Origin: Rhizodiscina lignyota
Taxonomy: Eukaryota; Ascomycota; Dothideomycetes; Aulographales; Rhizodiscinaceae
Length of the DNA: 64,000 nt
Reading direction: 5' to 3'
NCBI GenBank assembly: GCA_010015805.1
Contig: ML978130.1
Location: forward strand, 1,272,434-1,336,433
The position numbers and the translations under genes were made by a program. The notes under the pieces were generated by a model. That model was not told where the DNA came from, made no database searches, and saw only the letters and a program-made list of their open reading frames with translations. Shown here one piece after another: positions 45,430 through 57,116 of the stretch (within the stretch, counting starts at the first letter, position 1; the number at the start of each line of letters is the position of its first letter).

Positions 45430-45612
45430 GGTGGAGGTTAAGAAGGGCTATTGAGAGGATTTGAAAAGAAATTCAGAAAGTAGAAAGGTATCAAGCGGGT
45501 GTTGCGGTGGTTGATACGTGAGAGCTCGCATTCAGGCTTGGAGCTGTTGCGCGTTACGATCTGCCTGGAGGTGGTAGTCTTGGCACGCTAGTGGCTTTAA
45601 ATACGATTCTAA

Positions 45613-45940
45613 GGCCCTGTTTGGCAATGGACTCATGCTTTTCGAATTATATTTTAGTTACAACGCGAATGTATGCCGATATTAGCTATAAGGACAATTC
45701 GGATTCTGAATTCCGAATTAGCTCCTAAACCCTCATAATCCGGAATGTAGAATTGAGAGGCTCCTTAGTTAGTAGGCCAATATCGGGACTCCATAGGCAA
45801 AATCATTCAGAGTTCACAAATTCAAGATTTCAACGCAATTAGTAGTTGAAGAACAGTGATCTAATAAGAATCTATCAAAGCCTAATAAGTCGTCCTGCAA
45901 TTCGGGATTCTGGACTAGATTTCCGTGGCCAAACAGGCCC
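45613..45940. mobile_element. Harbinger/Tourist-like MITE
   Basis: The 328-bp unit is bounded by GGCCCTGTTTGGC on the left and the inverse of GGGCCTGTTTGGC on the right, so 12 of 13 terminal bases match. It is flanked by a TAA/TAA duplication (45610-45612 and 45941-45943). GGGCCTGTTTGG ends with a 3-bp TWA target duplication are typical of PIF/Harbinger (Tourist) MITEs. There is no coding capacity. It also contains an internal inverted repeat (AATTCGGA..TCCGAATT). It sits inside the promoter shared by proteasome alpha-4 and D2HGDH. Confidence 0.75.
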
Positions 45941-46094
45941 TAAATTTGAGCTTGCGGGAGCTTGGACCTCGGATGATCTGCCGCCGCTTTGATACATGAC
46001 GGAAGTGCCTCCATAAAGCCTATAAGCCATTTCCTTCAGTTTGTATATATCTCCAGATCTGATATCCCTATATTCTCGTGTGGTGTGAGTGGCA

Positions 46095-47879
46095 ATGGCT
46101 TCCTCGTCTCGTGTGCTGCCCGCCTTGCGGCGAGCGCAGCGAGTTTCTTGTCAAATTCGACCCGCGTGGGCATCACGAGTTCAAGCACAGAAGAGATGGG
46201 TTGGTGGCACTTCAGCAACGTCCGAGCCAAAGCAGCCAGATGCGGAGGGCGGTACGAAAGGAAAGACAGCACCTGCAAATACTATCAAATTTACTTCAGA
46301 ATCGTCAGTTCCCGGAGACACACCTCACTTCAGTATCGCTCATAGTTGTCCAGTTATCCAGAGCTTAAGCGGAACTCCAAATTCGCAGAGTTGACGCCAG
46401 AACATGTCGAATACTTCCAATCACTACTTGGCTCAGAATCTGCCATCATCGATAATACCTCATCCGCCGCTGAAGACGATGTCGAACCTTTCAATAGCGA
46501 TTGGATGCGAAAATACCGCGGCCACACCAAACTCGTCCTCAAGCCCGAATCGACAGAACAAACATCGAAGATCCTCAAATACTGTAACGACAACATGCTT
46601 GCGGTGGTTCCACAAGGTGGCAATACTGGCCTGGTCGGAGGTAGCGTACCGGTCTTCGACGAGATTGTAATCAATCTATCGCGGATGAACAAAATTAGGA
46701 GCTTTGACGACATTTCTGGTATACTGGTTGCGGATGCAGGCGTCATCTTGGAAATAGCGGATAACTTCTTGGCCGAGAAGAATCACATATTCCCGCTGGA
46801 CTTGGGCGCAAAAGGATCTTGTCAGATTGGAGGAAACGTAGCGACCAATGCGGGTGGGTTGCGGCTATTAAGATATGGAAGCCTTCACGGCAATGTATTG
46901 GGTATAGAAGCGGTATTACCGGATGGAACCATCGTAGACGACCTTTCCAAGTTACGGAAGAATAACACCGGGTACGACCTCAAGCATCTCTTCATAGGCG
47001 GTGAGGGCACAATAGGGATAATCACAGCCATCTCAATCCTCTGCCCACAACGATCACAAGCCGTCAACGTAGCATATTTTGGTCTGGAAAGTTTCGAGAA
47101 AGTGCAAGAAGCATTCAAAGAAGCCAAAGGCCAACTATCCGAGATTCTGTCTGCATTCGAGATGATGGATGGAGAATCACAGATATTGTGGAAAAAGGCG
47201 AAGAACAGCAAACTACCACTGGAAGGTGAATATCCATTCTACTGCCTCATCGAAACGAGCGGCTCAAACACCGAGCATGACAGCGAGAAGCTGCAAAGCT
47301 TCTTGGAGCACGTAATGGATCGCTCCATTGTTTCCGATGGTGTTGTGGCAGAGAACCAAACGCAAGCAGCATCATTATGGTCATGTCGAGAAGGTGTACC
47401 GGAAGCATCGCAGCACTGGGGAGGCGTCTACAAATATGACGTCTCCCTCCCCATCGCTGAGATGTATCAACTCGTCATCGACTGCAGGAAACACCTTTCC
47501 GACAAAGGGCTAATCGGCGATGAAGATAGCTTCCCAATCATCGATGCAGTTGGTTACGGACATATGGGTGACGCCAACCTGCATCTGAATGTCTGTGTGA
47601 GACGATACGATAAAGCTGTCGAGAAGGCACTGGAGCCGTGGGTGTACCAGTGGATTGCGAAGAGGAATGGCAGCATCAGCGCGGAGCATGGGCTGGGCAT
47701 TGCGAAGGCTCCATTTGTGGGGTATAGCAAGAATGCAACGCTAATCAAACTCATGAAGCAAATTAAGGATTTGTACGATCCGGTAAGTTGCATCTTTGCA
47801 TGATTGATTATGTGAAGGTTCGTGCTAACTGAGTTGATAGAATGGAATCATGAATCCGTACAAGTATATAGGGGTATGA
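46095..47879 (+). CDS. DLD2: D-2-hydroxyglutarate dehydrogenase (FAD-linked oxidase), mitochondrial
   Basis: Three exons (46095..46303, 46354..47782 and 47841..47879) encode 558 residues. The first 65 residues are Arg/Ser/Ala rich with few acids, a mitochondrial presequence. The junction reads KFTSESYPELKRNSKFAEL. The FAD-binding VAO-type domain shows PQGGNTGLVGGSVPVFDEI, GGNVATNAGGLRLLRYGSLH and GGEGTIGIIT. The C-terminal oxidase domain carries the metal-ligand histidines in GYGHMGDANLHLNV and the conserved SAEHGLGIAK. The final 39-nt exon supplies NGIMNPYKYIG, the normal end of the family. The enzyme oxidises D-2-hydroxyglutarate or D-lactate. The ATG at 46095 is used because the frame itself opens with GTG. 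Confidence 0.95.
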
Positions 47880-48263
47880 TATGTGAGCGAGCAGTTCTGG
47901 GGCCGATGACGCTGTTTTGACTTCTAGTTTCATTCCTTGGCCTTCCTTCCTTCCCTTTTTCAGAATTCGGGCAGCTAGTTTATACAGCGTTGTGTCCAGT
48001 CTCTAAGAGGACATCCTAGGGAGCCATGCAAAGAGTGTCAATCAAAACAACAACATGACATACAAAGAACAATTGAAACGTCGTTACCCGCCACAAATGG
48101 CAAATATTGCTATTCTTCAACACCGTTTTGTTCACACAATGGAGGCCATATGTTTCACCTCTCTTTCTGTTTGCCGCACTGATATTTAAGGACTTGCATC
48201 TCCAGCCTCAGCTAACTCTACACCCTCCGGTAATATTATTTGAGCTTCACTAAGGGTGCACAT

Positions 48264-50418
48264 ATGGCAGATCAACACGTCATGGATGCCTACAAGATAA
48301 TTGACCTCACTAATTTTGGATCGCCATCAGAAAGTGAGGATTCTGCTGGACCAGGCCCTGAACCAATCACCACGAATGTCTCCGAGGGAATTGACCTCGC
48401 CACGTCCGAACTGTCACCGGAACGACAGCGTGCTATCTTCCCAGCCCATCTAAACGAGCATGAACACCACGGTGCTGGACTGAAACCCGAACATGCGTAC
48501 CGCACGAATTTCCAAGATGCCGCGCTGGACCACCAGTACCGAGTCGATCGCAATAATAAACTAAATGAACAGAAGACTGAGGCGTGGGAGAGCATCTGTA
48601 ACGCTGTGGAGCAATACACGAATCTCGCAGACAATGAACTTGATGAGGATCCCAAGACCAATATTTGGAAAGGCGTACAGACGGCGGTCGAGCAGTATAC
48701 GAACATTAAGCACGAAGAGGTGTATGCGGGGATTGAGGACGTAATCGACCATGCTATCCTCAAGACTCTTGATGAAACCCGTGCTTATGACAAAAAAGAG
48801 ATGAAGAAGTTTATGTAAGTATCCTCATTTTCTTTTAGTCGTAGGGAATAATCGGATGTACTGATTTATCGAAAGCTCTGAAACAGTGCGATCTGTAGCT
48901 ACAGAGATCCAGGCAAAAGTTGATTCAAAGTAAGTCGTGCTGAAAGAAACACAATTGGACGATGGCTAATAATTACGAGCAGCGCGGCCACAATATGCTC
49001 TGACATCGAGCGCAATGCGAAGACAAATGTAGAAAATACTGCTCGCGATAGAGGAGTGGTAAAGCAGTTTATGTGAGTAATGTCATTGTCTCTGGCCGCA
49101 CCGGGAGTAGTAAGACTTACTGATGTATGGACAGCCAAAACACGGTGCAATATGTGGCTAGAAATGCCGTGTAGGTAACGCCAAAAGAAATGTGACTGGA
49201 ACGATGACTAATGGATTATGAGTAGAAATGACGCAATAAGCTCCATCGGATCGAACTTCGCTGTAGCAGTCTCCAGTTCTCGAGCTTCTCGTGCTCAGTC
49301 TCAAGCTCAGGCTGCTCATCCTCAAACTGGGCATCCTCAGATCGCTCACCCTCAGGCTGCCCATCACCAAACCGGCTATCCTCAGGCTGCTCATGGTCAA
49401 ACTGCTCATGGTCAAGCTACTCATGGTCAAGCTGCTTACCCTCAAGCTGGTCAGGTTCAAGAAGCTCATGCTCAAGCTTTTCGCCCTCAGACCGCTCATC
49501 TTCAGGCTATCCATCCTCAAACCAGTCATGCCCAAGTTGGTCAGGCACACACTACTCAAGCCCAAGCTGGTCAGGCCCAAGTTGCTCATGCTCATGCTCA
49601 TGACCAAACTCATCCTCAGAATACATATTATCATACTGTTCACGGACCGGGTATGTAGCCAGGCAGGTACAACTTTTATGTATCATAAGCACAATATTCT
49701 ATCATTTTCAATAAGACGCAACAGTACTCGATTTAATATTACGCACAAGATTCAACTTACTGCTAACGTATACCGCATAATGGCAGTTGATCACCCGACC
49801 GGGACTGGAGCGCCGGGAAGATTGGCCGACACACTAGCTCCCTTCCAACGTAGAGCCAAAAGCCAACAAATCGACGGTGATGAAGATGTTGAAATGGGCG
49901 AAGATCAGATGGACGTAGACAATAAGTATGCCGGGGGAGGAAGAGTCGAAAGCGGAGCTCCACCCGCTGCAGGCGCTTCGGACCACATCTTGACCTTTGG
50001 CAGTCGTCCGAATAAGGATGTGAACGAAGCTCTATGGAACTCCTATCCTGGGAATATGACCGATTTTTCAGAAGGATGCAAGGGCTGTCGATCCAAGAGA
50101 GAAGGCCTGGAGAATACAGATATCTTGGTGGAATGTGGAGGCAGCTGTGGCTTCATCTGGCACCAGTCCTGCGTCTGTCCTCCAATCAAAGAATCTGAAA
50201 CTGAAATCTCCGAAAGCGGCCGGATGAAGCACGGATGGCAAAACTGGTGGTGCGAGCGCTATGAGTGCAACGCTTCCTCAAAAACCATCAGCAGCGATAG
50301 CGAGCACACTTCGCCACCAGAGAGCAGGCCGGTACTCCTCCGGAATAGATGGCTAAGAGACGACGCGAGACCTTTCTCCACTTACAGAATGGACAATGCT
50401 GGCTGCTCCAGCCGCTGA
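48264..50418 (+). CDS. Mosaic protein: helical modules, pentapeptide array and C-terminal PHD-like finger
   Basis: Six exons keep one frame: 48264..48814, 48876..48929, 48983..49072, 49135..49170, 49226..49650 and 49787..50418, for 595 residues. Exon 1 has an internal repeat (NAVEQYTNL and TAVEQYTNI). Exons 2-4 are 54, 90 and 36 nt, all bounded by phase-2 introns, and encode amphipathic helices. Exon 5 encodes 18-20 pentads of the form A-A-H-x-Q. Exon 6 carries a PHD-like finger: CKGCRSK, LVECGGSC, FIWHQSCV, WWCERYEC. The intron before exon 6 has a GTATGT donor and a TGCTAAC branch site. An ATG at 49780, six bases before the acceptor, could instead start a separate PHD gene. The C-terminal end after about 50330 is uncertain. 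I do not recognise the family; chromatin binding is inferred only from the finger. Confidence 0.65.
49290..49605 (+). repeat. 15-bp coding minisatellite (pentapeptide array)
   Basis: About 18-20 imperfect 15-bp units such as GCTCATGGTCAAACT run in tandem within exon 5 of the mosaic gene. They encode the pentad [AT]-[AGT]-H-x-Q. Units near 49387-49430 are nearly identical, which suggests recent slippage. Confidence 0.8.
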
Positions 50419-50748
50419 TGGCGAGCATGGGAGATGGGTGTTGGATCCAAGCAAGACGTGGCCAACGCCTCTATCAGTCCCACCTGCAGGGAGAAAGCGA
50501 AAGGAGAGATCTCCGTCAAGTCCACTCTCTGATCCCCCTTCGCATTTGGAGAATGAAGAGCATGAGGAAGATGCTGCTAGAGCGCACCACAAACGGCAGA
50601 AGGAAAGGGAGGAGTGATTCAAATTCTTCTGGAATCACGTACGCTGTGCACGGAAGAATGACAACTCATCAGCTGCCTGTAGCTCAAATAAACAGTGCTT
50701 AACTTGTCTTGAATATAGGTACTTCGTACTTTGAAAAGTTCTGCTACT

Positions 50749-53185
50749 TTAATGCACCGTCAACGACCCTGTGAGCTTAATATTCCTCGAGCTCGCCCCA
50801 ATATACACCTTAAACGTGCCCTTCGGCACCACCCACTTCTGAGATGCCACGTCCCAGTAGCTGAGATCCTTCTTTCGAAGCTCATACGTTGCAGTGCCGG
50901 TCTGGCCAGGTCGAAGCTGCAATTTGTCGAAGCCGCGGAGCTGCTTCGGCGGGTGATCTGGTGCAGAGGATGGAAGGTCGATGTACAGCTGCGCAACCTC
51001 AGCGCCGGTGACCTTGCCGGTATTCTTGACTTGTGCGGTGACAGTTGCGACGGTGCTGTAGAGATCAGAGGGGCCACCCGGAGCAGTGCTTCCGTGTGTT
51101 GGCCCGGAGGTTGCCGATGAGCGGACGGACAGGCGGCTGAAGCTGAATGATGTGTATGCTATTTCGAAACACCGCGTTAGCATCAATATTCTCATTGGGT
51201 TGATTGTTTGAACAGGTTAGTGCTGCACTTACAGAGGCCGAAGCCAAATTCATATCTCGGAGTGATTCCGGCTTTGTCGAAATGGCGGTAGTCAATGTAT
51301 AAGCCCTCTGGATAATTGTCATCTCCAGGAACAATGTCCGTGCCATAGTCGGATGGCTGCTTCGCGATCGTATAAGGGAGTTTGCCAGATGGTGAAGTGG
51401 AGCCGTGCAACACATCTGCAAGACCATTTCCAGTCTCTTGACCTGGAATACCAGCCCAGACAATTCCCACGACATTCTTGTTTGAGAGAATACTCTCCAA
51501 GATCAATGGCCCGACCGAGTGTATAACAACAATAGTCTTCTTATTGACTGCAGCAACGGCAGCAACCAGTTCATTGCCATTGTTCCACGGGTTGAGATCA
51601 TTTCGATCACCAGCATTGCCTTCAACGGTGATGTAGCCTTCTCCAGAATCCGCATTGATGAAGACAAGAGCCATATCAGCCTGTTTAGCAGCATTGCCGC
51701 CAGCAGAGACATCGTTGCTGGTCGAGAGGACGAGCTTCGTGTTGTCTTTCGATGCTTGCGCCTGGATTGCATCGAGCGGGCTGACAAGATAGGGGAATTG
51801 GTCGGTGCCAGAGCCCCATCCCATTGCAAGTGTGCCATTGTCGCAGTTTCTATCGGTGCAAGCATTTGGACCGTCTGGGTTTGTGATCGCATCGTATCCA
51901 ACGATGGCCAAACTCTTCGGCTTATGGAGTGGGAGGACCTTGTCATCATTTTTCAGCAGAACAATACCATCGCGCGCAATGGCTCTTGCGACGACTTTGT
52001 GGTCATCCTGGACGTCTGGCCCTCCGGTACCATTGTTCCAGGCATCAAAAGTGTCAAGAGGATAGTTCTTGTCTTGTCCCACGTAGTACCACGAAGCTAA
52101 GATTCGCTCTGCCATATTGTTTAGTCTGGATTCCGGGACGGAGCCGTTCTCAACAGATGCCACGAGCTTTGGGCCCCAGTAGATGTGCGATGGAATGCCG
52201 CTATAGTCATCACCAGGCATAGACATGTCGAGCCCACTATTAGCAGAATTGATAGTCGTTGTTTGGGCGTTCCAGTCGGACATTATATATCCTTTAAAGC
52301 CAAGCTCGCCTTTGAGAACTTCGGTCATGGTATGCTTGTTCTCGCAGGAATATGTTCCATTTACCTTGTTGTACGAGCACATGACGGACGCTACATTAGC
52401 CTTGACAGCGTCGGCAAATGGCCAAAGATAGAGCTCATGCAGAGTACGGTCGCCGATGTTGGCGCTCATGCTCCCGCGATTAAGCTCCTGCTCGTTGCCG
52501 ATGTAGTGTTTTGCACATGCCTGACCGCCTGCACCTTGAATTCCGTTAATGGTCTCCTGCATTGCAATTCCAGCAAGGTACGGGTCCGGGCTGAAGCCTT
52601 CCCAGTTTCGACCGCCGCGGGCGTTCTTCCCCAGTGGGCCACAAACCGGTCCGAGAAGAACGTCTGAAGCAGTGAAATTAGCATATACAAGACTGGAGAG
52701 CGGAGAACAGTCGTCGTCTCTAGTGATGCAATGTACCGTTGAAAATTACAGGTTACGTACTGACACCCAAGCCTCTGACTTCCTGTCCCATGGCCGTGCC
52801 CCTTTCGTTAATCAAAGTCCTGTCCCAGGTCGAGGCTGCCTGAATGCCAGCAGGGAAGGCGGTCACACCTTGAGCGTAACGAACGCCAAGTGGACTATCC
52901 ATAAGGCATGGAGCCCTATATCCAATGGATGGTGCTGGCGACGTATTGCCAACACAATTGCCCTCTGTACAGTGTAATCAGTATCAGTATTCTCTACATA
53001 TTATTTAACAGGGACATACTTTGCCATCCTACACCAGTGACGATACCCACTTTCTCAGTGATGTTGAGCTTTGCAACAGCCGCTGAAGCTTTTGCATATG
53101 CCGCAGACCAGCTACCGGCTCCAGCGCTCGGAGCCGCCAAGGAGAGGGGGATGAGCCCCAAGATGGGAAACAGGGACAATTGCAT
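50749..53185 (-). CDS. Secreted beta-glucosidase (GH3)
   Basis: Four exons (53185..53020, 52964..52761, 52663..51233 and 51158..50749) encode 736 residues. A signal peptide is present (LSLFPILGLIPLSLAAP). The GH3 N-terminal barrel shows GVRYAQGVTAFPAGIQAAST, then LGPVCGPLGKNARGGRNWEG, then KHYIGNEQE. The nucleophile motif IMSDWNAQ places the catalytic Asp near residue 250. The C-terminal alpha/beta sandwich and Fn3-like domain follow (FGFGLSYTSFSFS, then RGFDKLQLRPGQTGT). The enzyme should release glucose from cellobiose or aryl-glucosides outside the cell. The ATG at 53185 is preferred over one at 53221, because it places the hydrophobic segment at the very N-terminus. All junctions match family sequence. 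Confidence 0.95.
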
Positions 53186-54839
53186 GTTGGAGTTCTCTAC
53201 GAAGGGCTGCAGATCCTTCAAGGTCCAGAAAATTCTCCATGACCAGCGGCCATTTTATACCTGCCGCTCCAACAGCTTAGAGATGCAGCTTTCGCAGATC
53301 GTACCGACTCGAAAGAGGCATTCTGCCGCAAAACAGGTCGAAGCTGACCAGATTCTGGGGAAGAGTTAATTTTTGCATGGTCTGCTGGCAGGTCATGCCA
53401 GGATCTCGACGTGCCATTGTGGAGATCGTCATTAGCACGAGGGGTGAAGATGCATGCAAACTAGACGACGATGCTGCAGAGGCAGGTGACTATCGTCCAA
53501 AACTGCAGTACTCGTGCCTGAGATTCTGTTCGACGCTGGATACGGTCAACTCCGGATATCCGCTTAGAGGTCAATTCGAGGAGGCGTCCATCTGCAATGA
53601 TACTCACCCCTCACATATTGAGAGATGGCGTGAACATGTGTCAGCGGAAAGGTAACAGCGGAGATACGAGACTGCGGTAGACTGTAAGGAAGGTAGCATC
53701 TAAGCCCGATATGCGTAGTAGAAAGCAGGTCAAGATGCCGGCTAAGCTTTTGTGGAGGCGGGACAGAAGACGATGTAGATCGTATCTCCCCTGAATAAAG
53801 CCACCAATCAGAAGCGGCGGAAATATACCGCTCTTCAGGAACAAGGCTCGACCCCGCGCCCACATGGGGCAAGGTTTAATGGCCGAGGAATACCTTCTTT
53901 CAGCGCCATGCGGCGAGCTCTGGGATCAAAACTGGACTTTCTTGGAGAAGACAATGATTTACTTATACAGGGCCCAAGAAGGGGAAATAAATTAGGATAT
54001 GTCCTGAATTGGCCGACTCTTTATAGAGTATCTCCCTCAGGATAGACGTGGAGGAAAAGTTGATATCGTCTAGTACCGAAACACTTCCAACACTTCAGAT
54101 ATCAGTGATATGTCGTCTTTAACCGACATCCCGCTCCTATGAAATACATGGGTCACCCATGCCTCGAGGTAGCATTCTAGAATCGACAGTGGGCGTCAAA
54201 GGTGACGGGCCACGGCTCTGAAGCTCGATATCACTATGCAAGCGAAAAGTTCGGTGGCGACAGTCTTTATTTTTAACTCTTGCGTGCCATTCTCAGAGCC
54301 GAGGAGATGTAGCAGTGGCTGGTTTTCGCAAGCATTTTGCCATTAACAGAGCCCATCTCTTCGTGAGTTATCATCTTGCACAACCTTTATGTTGAGAAAA
54401 CCGAAAGCGGCGGGGATGTTAACGGAGACAGTGCTGTCCGAGAATAATTCCTTCATCTACTGCACTTGAATGCCTAGCAGACTGCTGCGCTTCAGGCAAC
54501 GAGAGCAAGATTTCGAATGCATGACTGCAGTGGTTAGTAGCTTTTCCAGTCACATATTCAAATTCCCCGAAAAGAAGAGCTCAATAGACATCCTTTTATG
54601 TTTTAACCAAGTTGAACTCATTTATATGTTAATCTGACAGGCTGTACCAGCACAAATAAACATATATAGCGGATCCAAAGACACCACACTCCCTTACCAT
54701 TTCTAAATCGAGTTTAAACCAAATACTCCCACGAGTCACACTCAATGCATGTTTAGGCGGTGGTCCCCCTATTCTAGCGCCAGCGGAGGCAATGCCCTCC
54801 GGTACGATTCACGATTGATCTGCCTCCCAAATATTGCAA
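53186..54839. other. Intergenic region, no gene recognised
   Basis: This 1.65-kb region lies upstream of the beta-glucosidase and downstream of the unknown 758-residue gene. Open frames are short and featureless on both strands. It contains the beta-glucosidase promoter. Confidence 0.55.
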
Positions 54840-57116
54840 TCACAAAACAACCAGCCATTTGCCTGCTTCGTCACTGGCGCGATCCACAGCGCAGGAAACA
54901 CAGCAACCATCGCACCGAAGAAGGACCCTTCTCTCGAGACCCGTTGCGTCCGGGACATCTGGAGAGTCGTCTTCCAAGATTCCTCCAAGTACGAGCCATC
55001 TCGCTCGGGCGTCGCCTTTCACCAGGCAGATGCAAATCCGTGGGCTTTCGTCAGGCCACGGCCCAAAATCCAGACGCCATTCGAATCCCGCCGCTGTGGC
55101 CACATCCAGAGCAAGATCTTTTTCTTGTGGTTCTTCATCTCGGTGTGGGCAAGGCAGCAGCGTCTTGTCCACTCCCCAGAGAGCATTGTTGAGATAGCGA
55201 GGACTTGTGTAAAGAGTGTACGCGCGAGTTTCGCCAGCTACAAGCTCCTCGAGGTGGTAACGTATAGACATGCAGAATGCTTTAGATCGCGTGGTCCACA
55301 TTTCTGTGCGTCTCAACACGGGCATAACACATCGTGGAGTGTATGTGTCTGCACGTTCAACAATACGTGGAGTGAGATCTGGGCCACGTGGAGGGTTAAG
55401 TGGTCGAATTATAGGTCCGTCAACAATGAGATATCGCCGCTCTTCCGTCCTGGGGTTTGTTGGGACGCCTCTTTTGATGAATACGGACTCACAGTCGACA
55501 TTTCCGGGATCATTATCTTCGAAAGTCGGGATATATGCGCTCCACCCCCTTGCCGATGCGAGGCAGAGGCTTCCTTCCAAGCCTCCGAGTAGTTCTTTGC
55601 CATACTTGTGTCCCATTAACATGGTTAAAATCATTTTGAACCAGACATGGCAATCAAGGCTAACTAAGTCTCGCCCTTTGATAGGGCTCGAAGCCACCAG
55701 AATGTCCATACTGTACACTAATGGGAGCTGCGAACACGCTCTGATATCGACGATGTGGGCAAAAGCCAAGAGCAATCGAGAAAGCGCTTCAATGACGTCC
55801 ACTACGTTAAGATAGGACATACCGTGGAGGATGTTGTATTTCTTGGAATGCTTCTGCAGAGTGGGAGGGAGCCGAAGTGATCCGTCGCTGTTGAAAATTG
55901 CTTCGGTATAGGAGTTAACTGTGTCCCAAGGAATTTCAAGCCCATCAAAAGCCACCTCGGATGCTTCTTGAATTTTCCAAGTTTCCACAGCGGAAAGGAT
56001 GTCTGGCTGGGAGTTTTTGCTCGCTCCATATGCGCTTCGCCGCAGTTTCCTCGCGTGGACAATCGCGAGAGCTATTGTGAAACAGACCGCTTCTGTATGC
56101 AAAGGGTGGCCCTCAGGAACAATAGTTGGGCTATTTAGCTTCCTTCGCAGAATCTTTAACAAGTAACCGCCTAGTCGAAGCCGTTCTTCACTCTCTAATT
56201 GTTCGACTTGAGTAGCTTCCGGTAATGTTGCAAGCACTACTGTTTCGCTCGCATCTTTGAGATATATCGTAGGAGGATGAAGGTCAGATAACCGTAGGGA
56301 TGCCGCCTTTTGGTTCCATTTAATCACAACCTGATGTTCTCCTGAGCCACCAAAATGTACGTCTCCATCCGGACAGCCCAAAACATCAACGCCAAGGCCA
56401 AGAATGCAATTGGCCCATACGATGATAGGAATTGCACCCATTTGGTTGTCTATTACCATGACTCGATGTTCTGGAAGGCTTTGTACTAGGTAGAGGTAAT
56501 CCATGGCTGCAAGGAGTGTGCTTGGCGAGAGCCTTTTCAGTTCGGTCCGTACTCCGTCGAGCCCCGTCATGGACGAAGGAAATTTGCTTTCTACAAGCTC
56601 AATGAGAGTCTCCCAGGGGTATTGGCTTGTCTGTGACTGTATTGCTACTAGTGTTTTCAATATGCCGTCGAAGTCTGGGCTGGGCGTCGCATGTTCGACT
56701 TTGAGTTCGAATCGTTGTCGCATGGCCTCGACGAGCGTTGCAGCGAGAGATGTCGGCTCGTGCATCCAAACTAGAAGTGACAGCTGGATGACGGTAGGGA
56801 GGTAGTAATCGTCTTTCAGAGCACGCCGCAGAGTTGCACCTGGGCCGGCATCCAGTAAAATTTCGCTGTTTGGAGTGAGCGGCGAGATAGACCCAATCCT
56901 AACAGTATTTTTGAATTGATTCTCGACCGAGGGAGCGACTTTCGCTCGGCTGAAAATCACTGCAAGATCCTCTTCCACCAGAAGGTCGGATCCGTGCTGT
57001 TTGAGCTCACGGGCCAGCTTGATGACAGTTGCGGCTGTGTAAGAGAGAATTGGTAGCACTGCCGGTACGAGCCTCGTGAGCTCCAGGGAAAGGGAAATCT
57101 GCGCTGGGATAGGCAT
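54840..57116 (-). CDS. Large protein of unknown function
   Basis: A single uninterrupted frame encodes 758 residues from the ATG at 57116 (the frame itself opens with TTG further upstream). I do not recognise the family. The N-terminus is hydrophobic or amphipathic (LELTRLVPAVLPILSYTAAT), perhaps a membrane-associated helix. The middle contains a Gly/Val-rich segment (ANCILGLGVDVLGCPDGDVH) and a predicted mixed alpha/beta region. The C-terminus has a cysteine cluster (LLRCDGCCVSCAVDRASDE). Its length without introns and normal codon use support a real gene. It is transcribed away from the kinase-like gene at 57690, with 573 nt between starts. Co-regulation is possible but not shown. Confidence 0.8.
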   Translation of the reverse strand: MPIPAQISLSLELTRLVPAVLPILSYTAATVIKLARELKQHGSDLLVEEDLAVIFSRAKVAPSVENQFKNTVRIGSISPLTPNSEILLDAGPGATLRRALKDDYYLPTVIQLSLLVWMHEPTSLAATLVEAMRQRFELKVEHATPSPDFDGILKTLVAIQSQTSQYPWETLIELVESKFPSSMTGLDGVRTELKRLSPSTLLAAMDYLYLVQSLPEHRVMVIDNQMGAIPIIVWANCILGLGVDVLGCPDGDVHFGGSGEHQVVIKWNQKAASLRLSDLHPPTIYLKDASETVVLATLPEATQVEQLESEERLRLGGYLLKILRRKLNSPTIVPEGHPLHTEAVCFTIALAIVHARKLRRSAYGASKNSQPDILSAVETWKIQEASEVAFDGLEIPWDTVNSYTEAIFNSDGSLRLPPTLQKHSKKYNILHGMSYLNVVDVIEALSRLLLAFAHIVDIRACSQLPLVYSMDILVASSPIKGRDLVSLDCHVWFKMILTMLMGHKYGKELLGGLEGSLCLASARGWSAYIPTFEDNDPGNVDCESVFIKRGVPTNPRTEERRYLIVDGPIIRPLNPPRGPDLTPRIVERADTYTPRCVMPVLRRTEMWTTRSKAFCMSIRYHLEELVAGETRAYTLYTSPRYLNNALWGVDKTLLPCPHRDEEPQEKDLALDVATAAGFEWRLDFGPWPDESPRICICLVKGDARARWLVLGGILEDDSPDVPDATGLERRVLLRCDGCCVSCAVDRASDEAGKWLVVL

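Noticed and set aside
49290-49605. CRISPR-like or spacer-repeat array
   Set aside because: Units are contiguous 15-bp imperfect repeats without spacers, and the organism is a fungus; a coding minisatellite explains it.
49291-49780. Alternative plus-strand frame rich in LRLLILK-type repeats across the minisatellite
   Set aside because: A different frame of the same 15-bp repeat; the His/Gln frame joins the flanking exons through good splice sites and this one does not.
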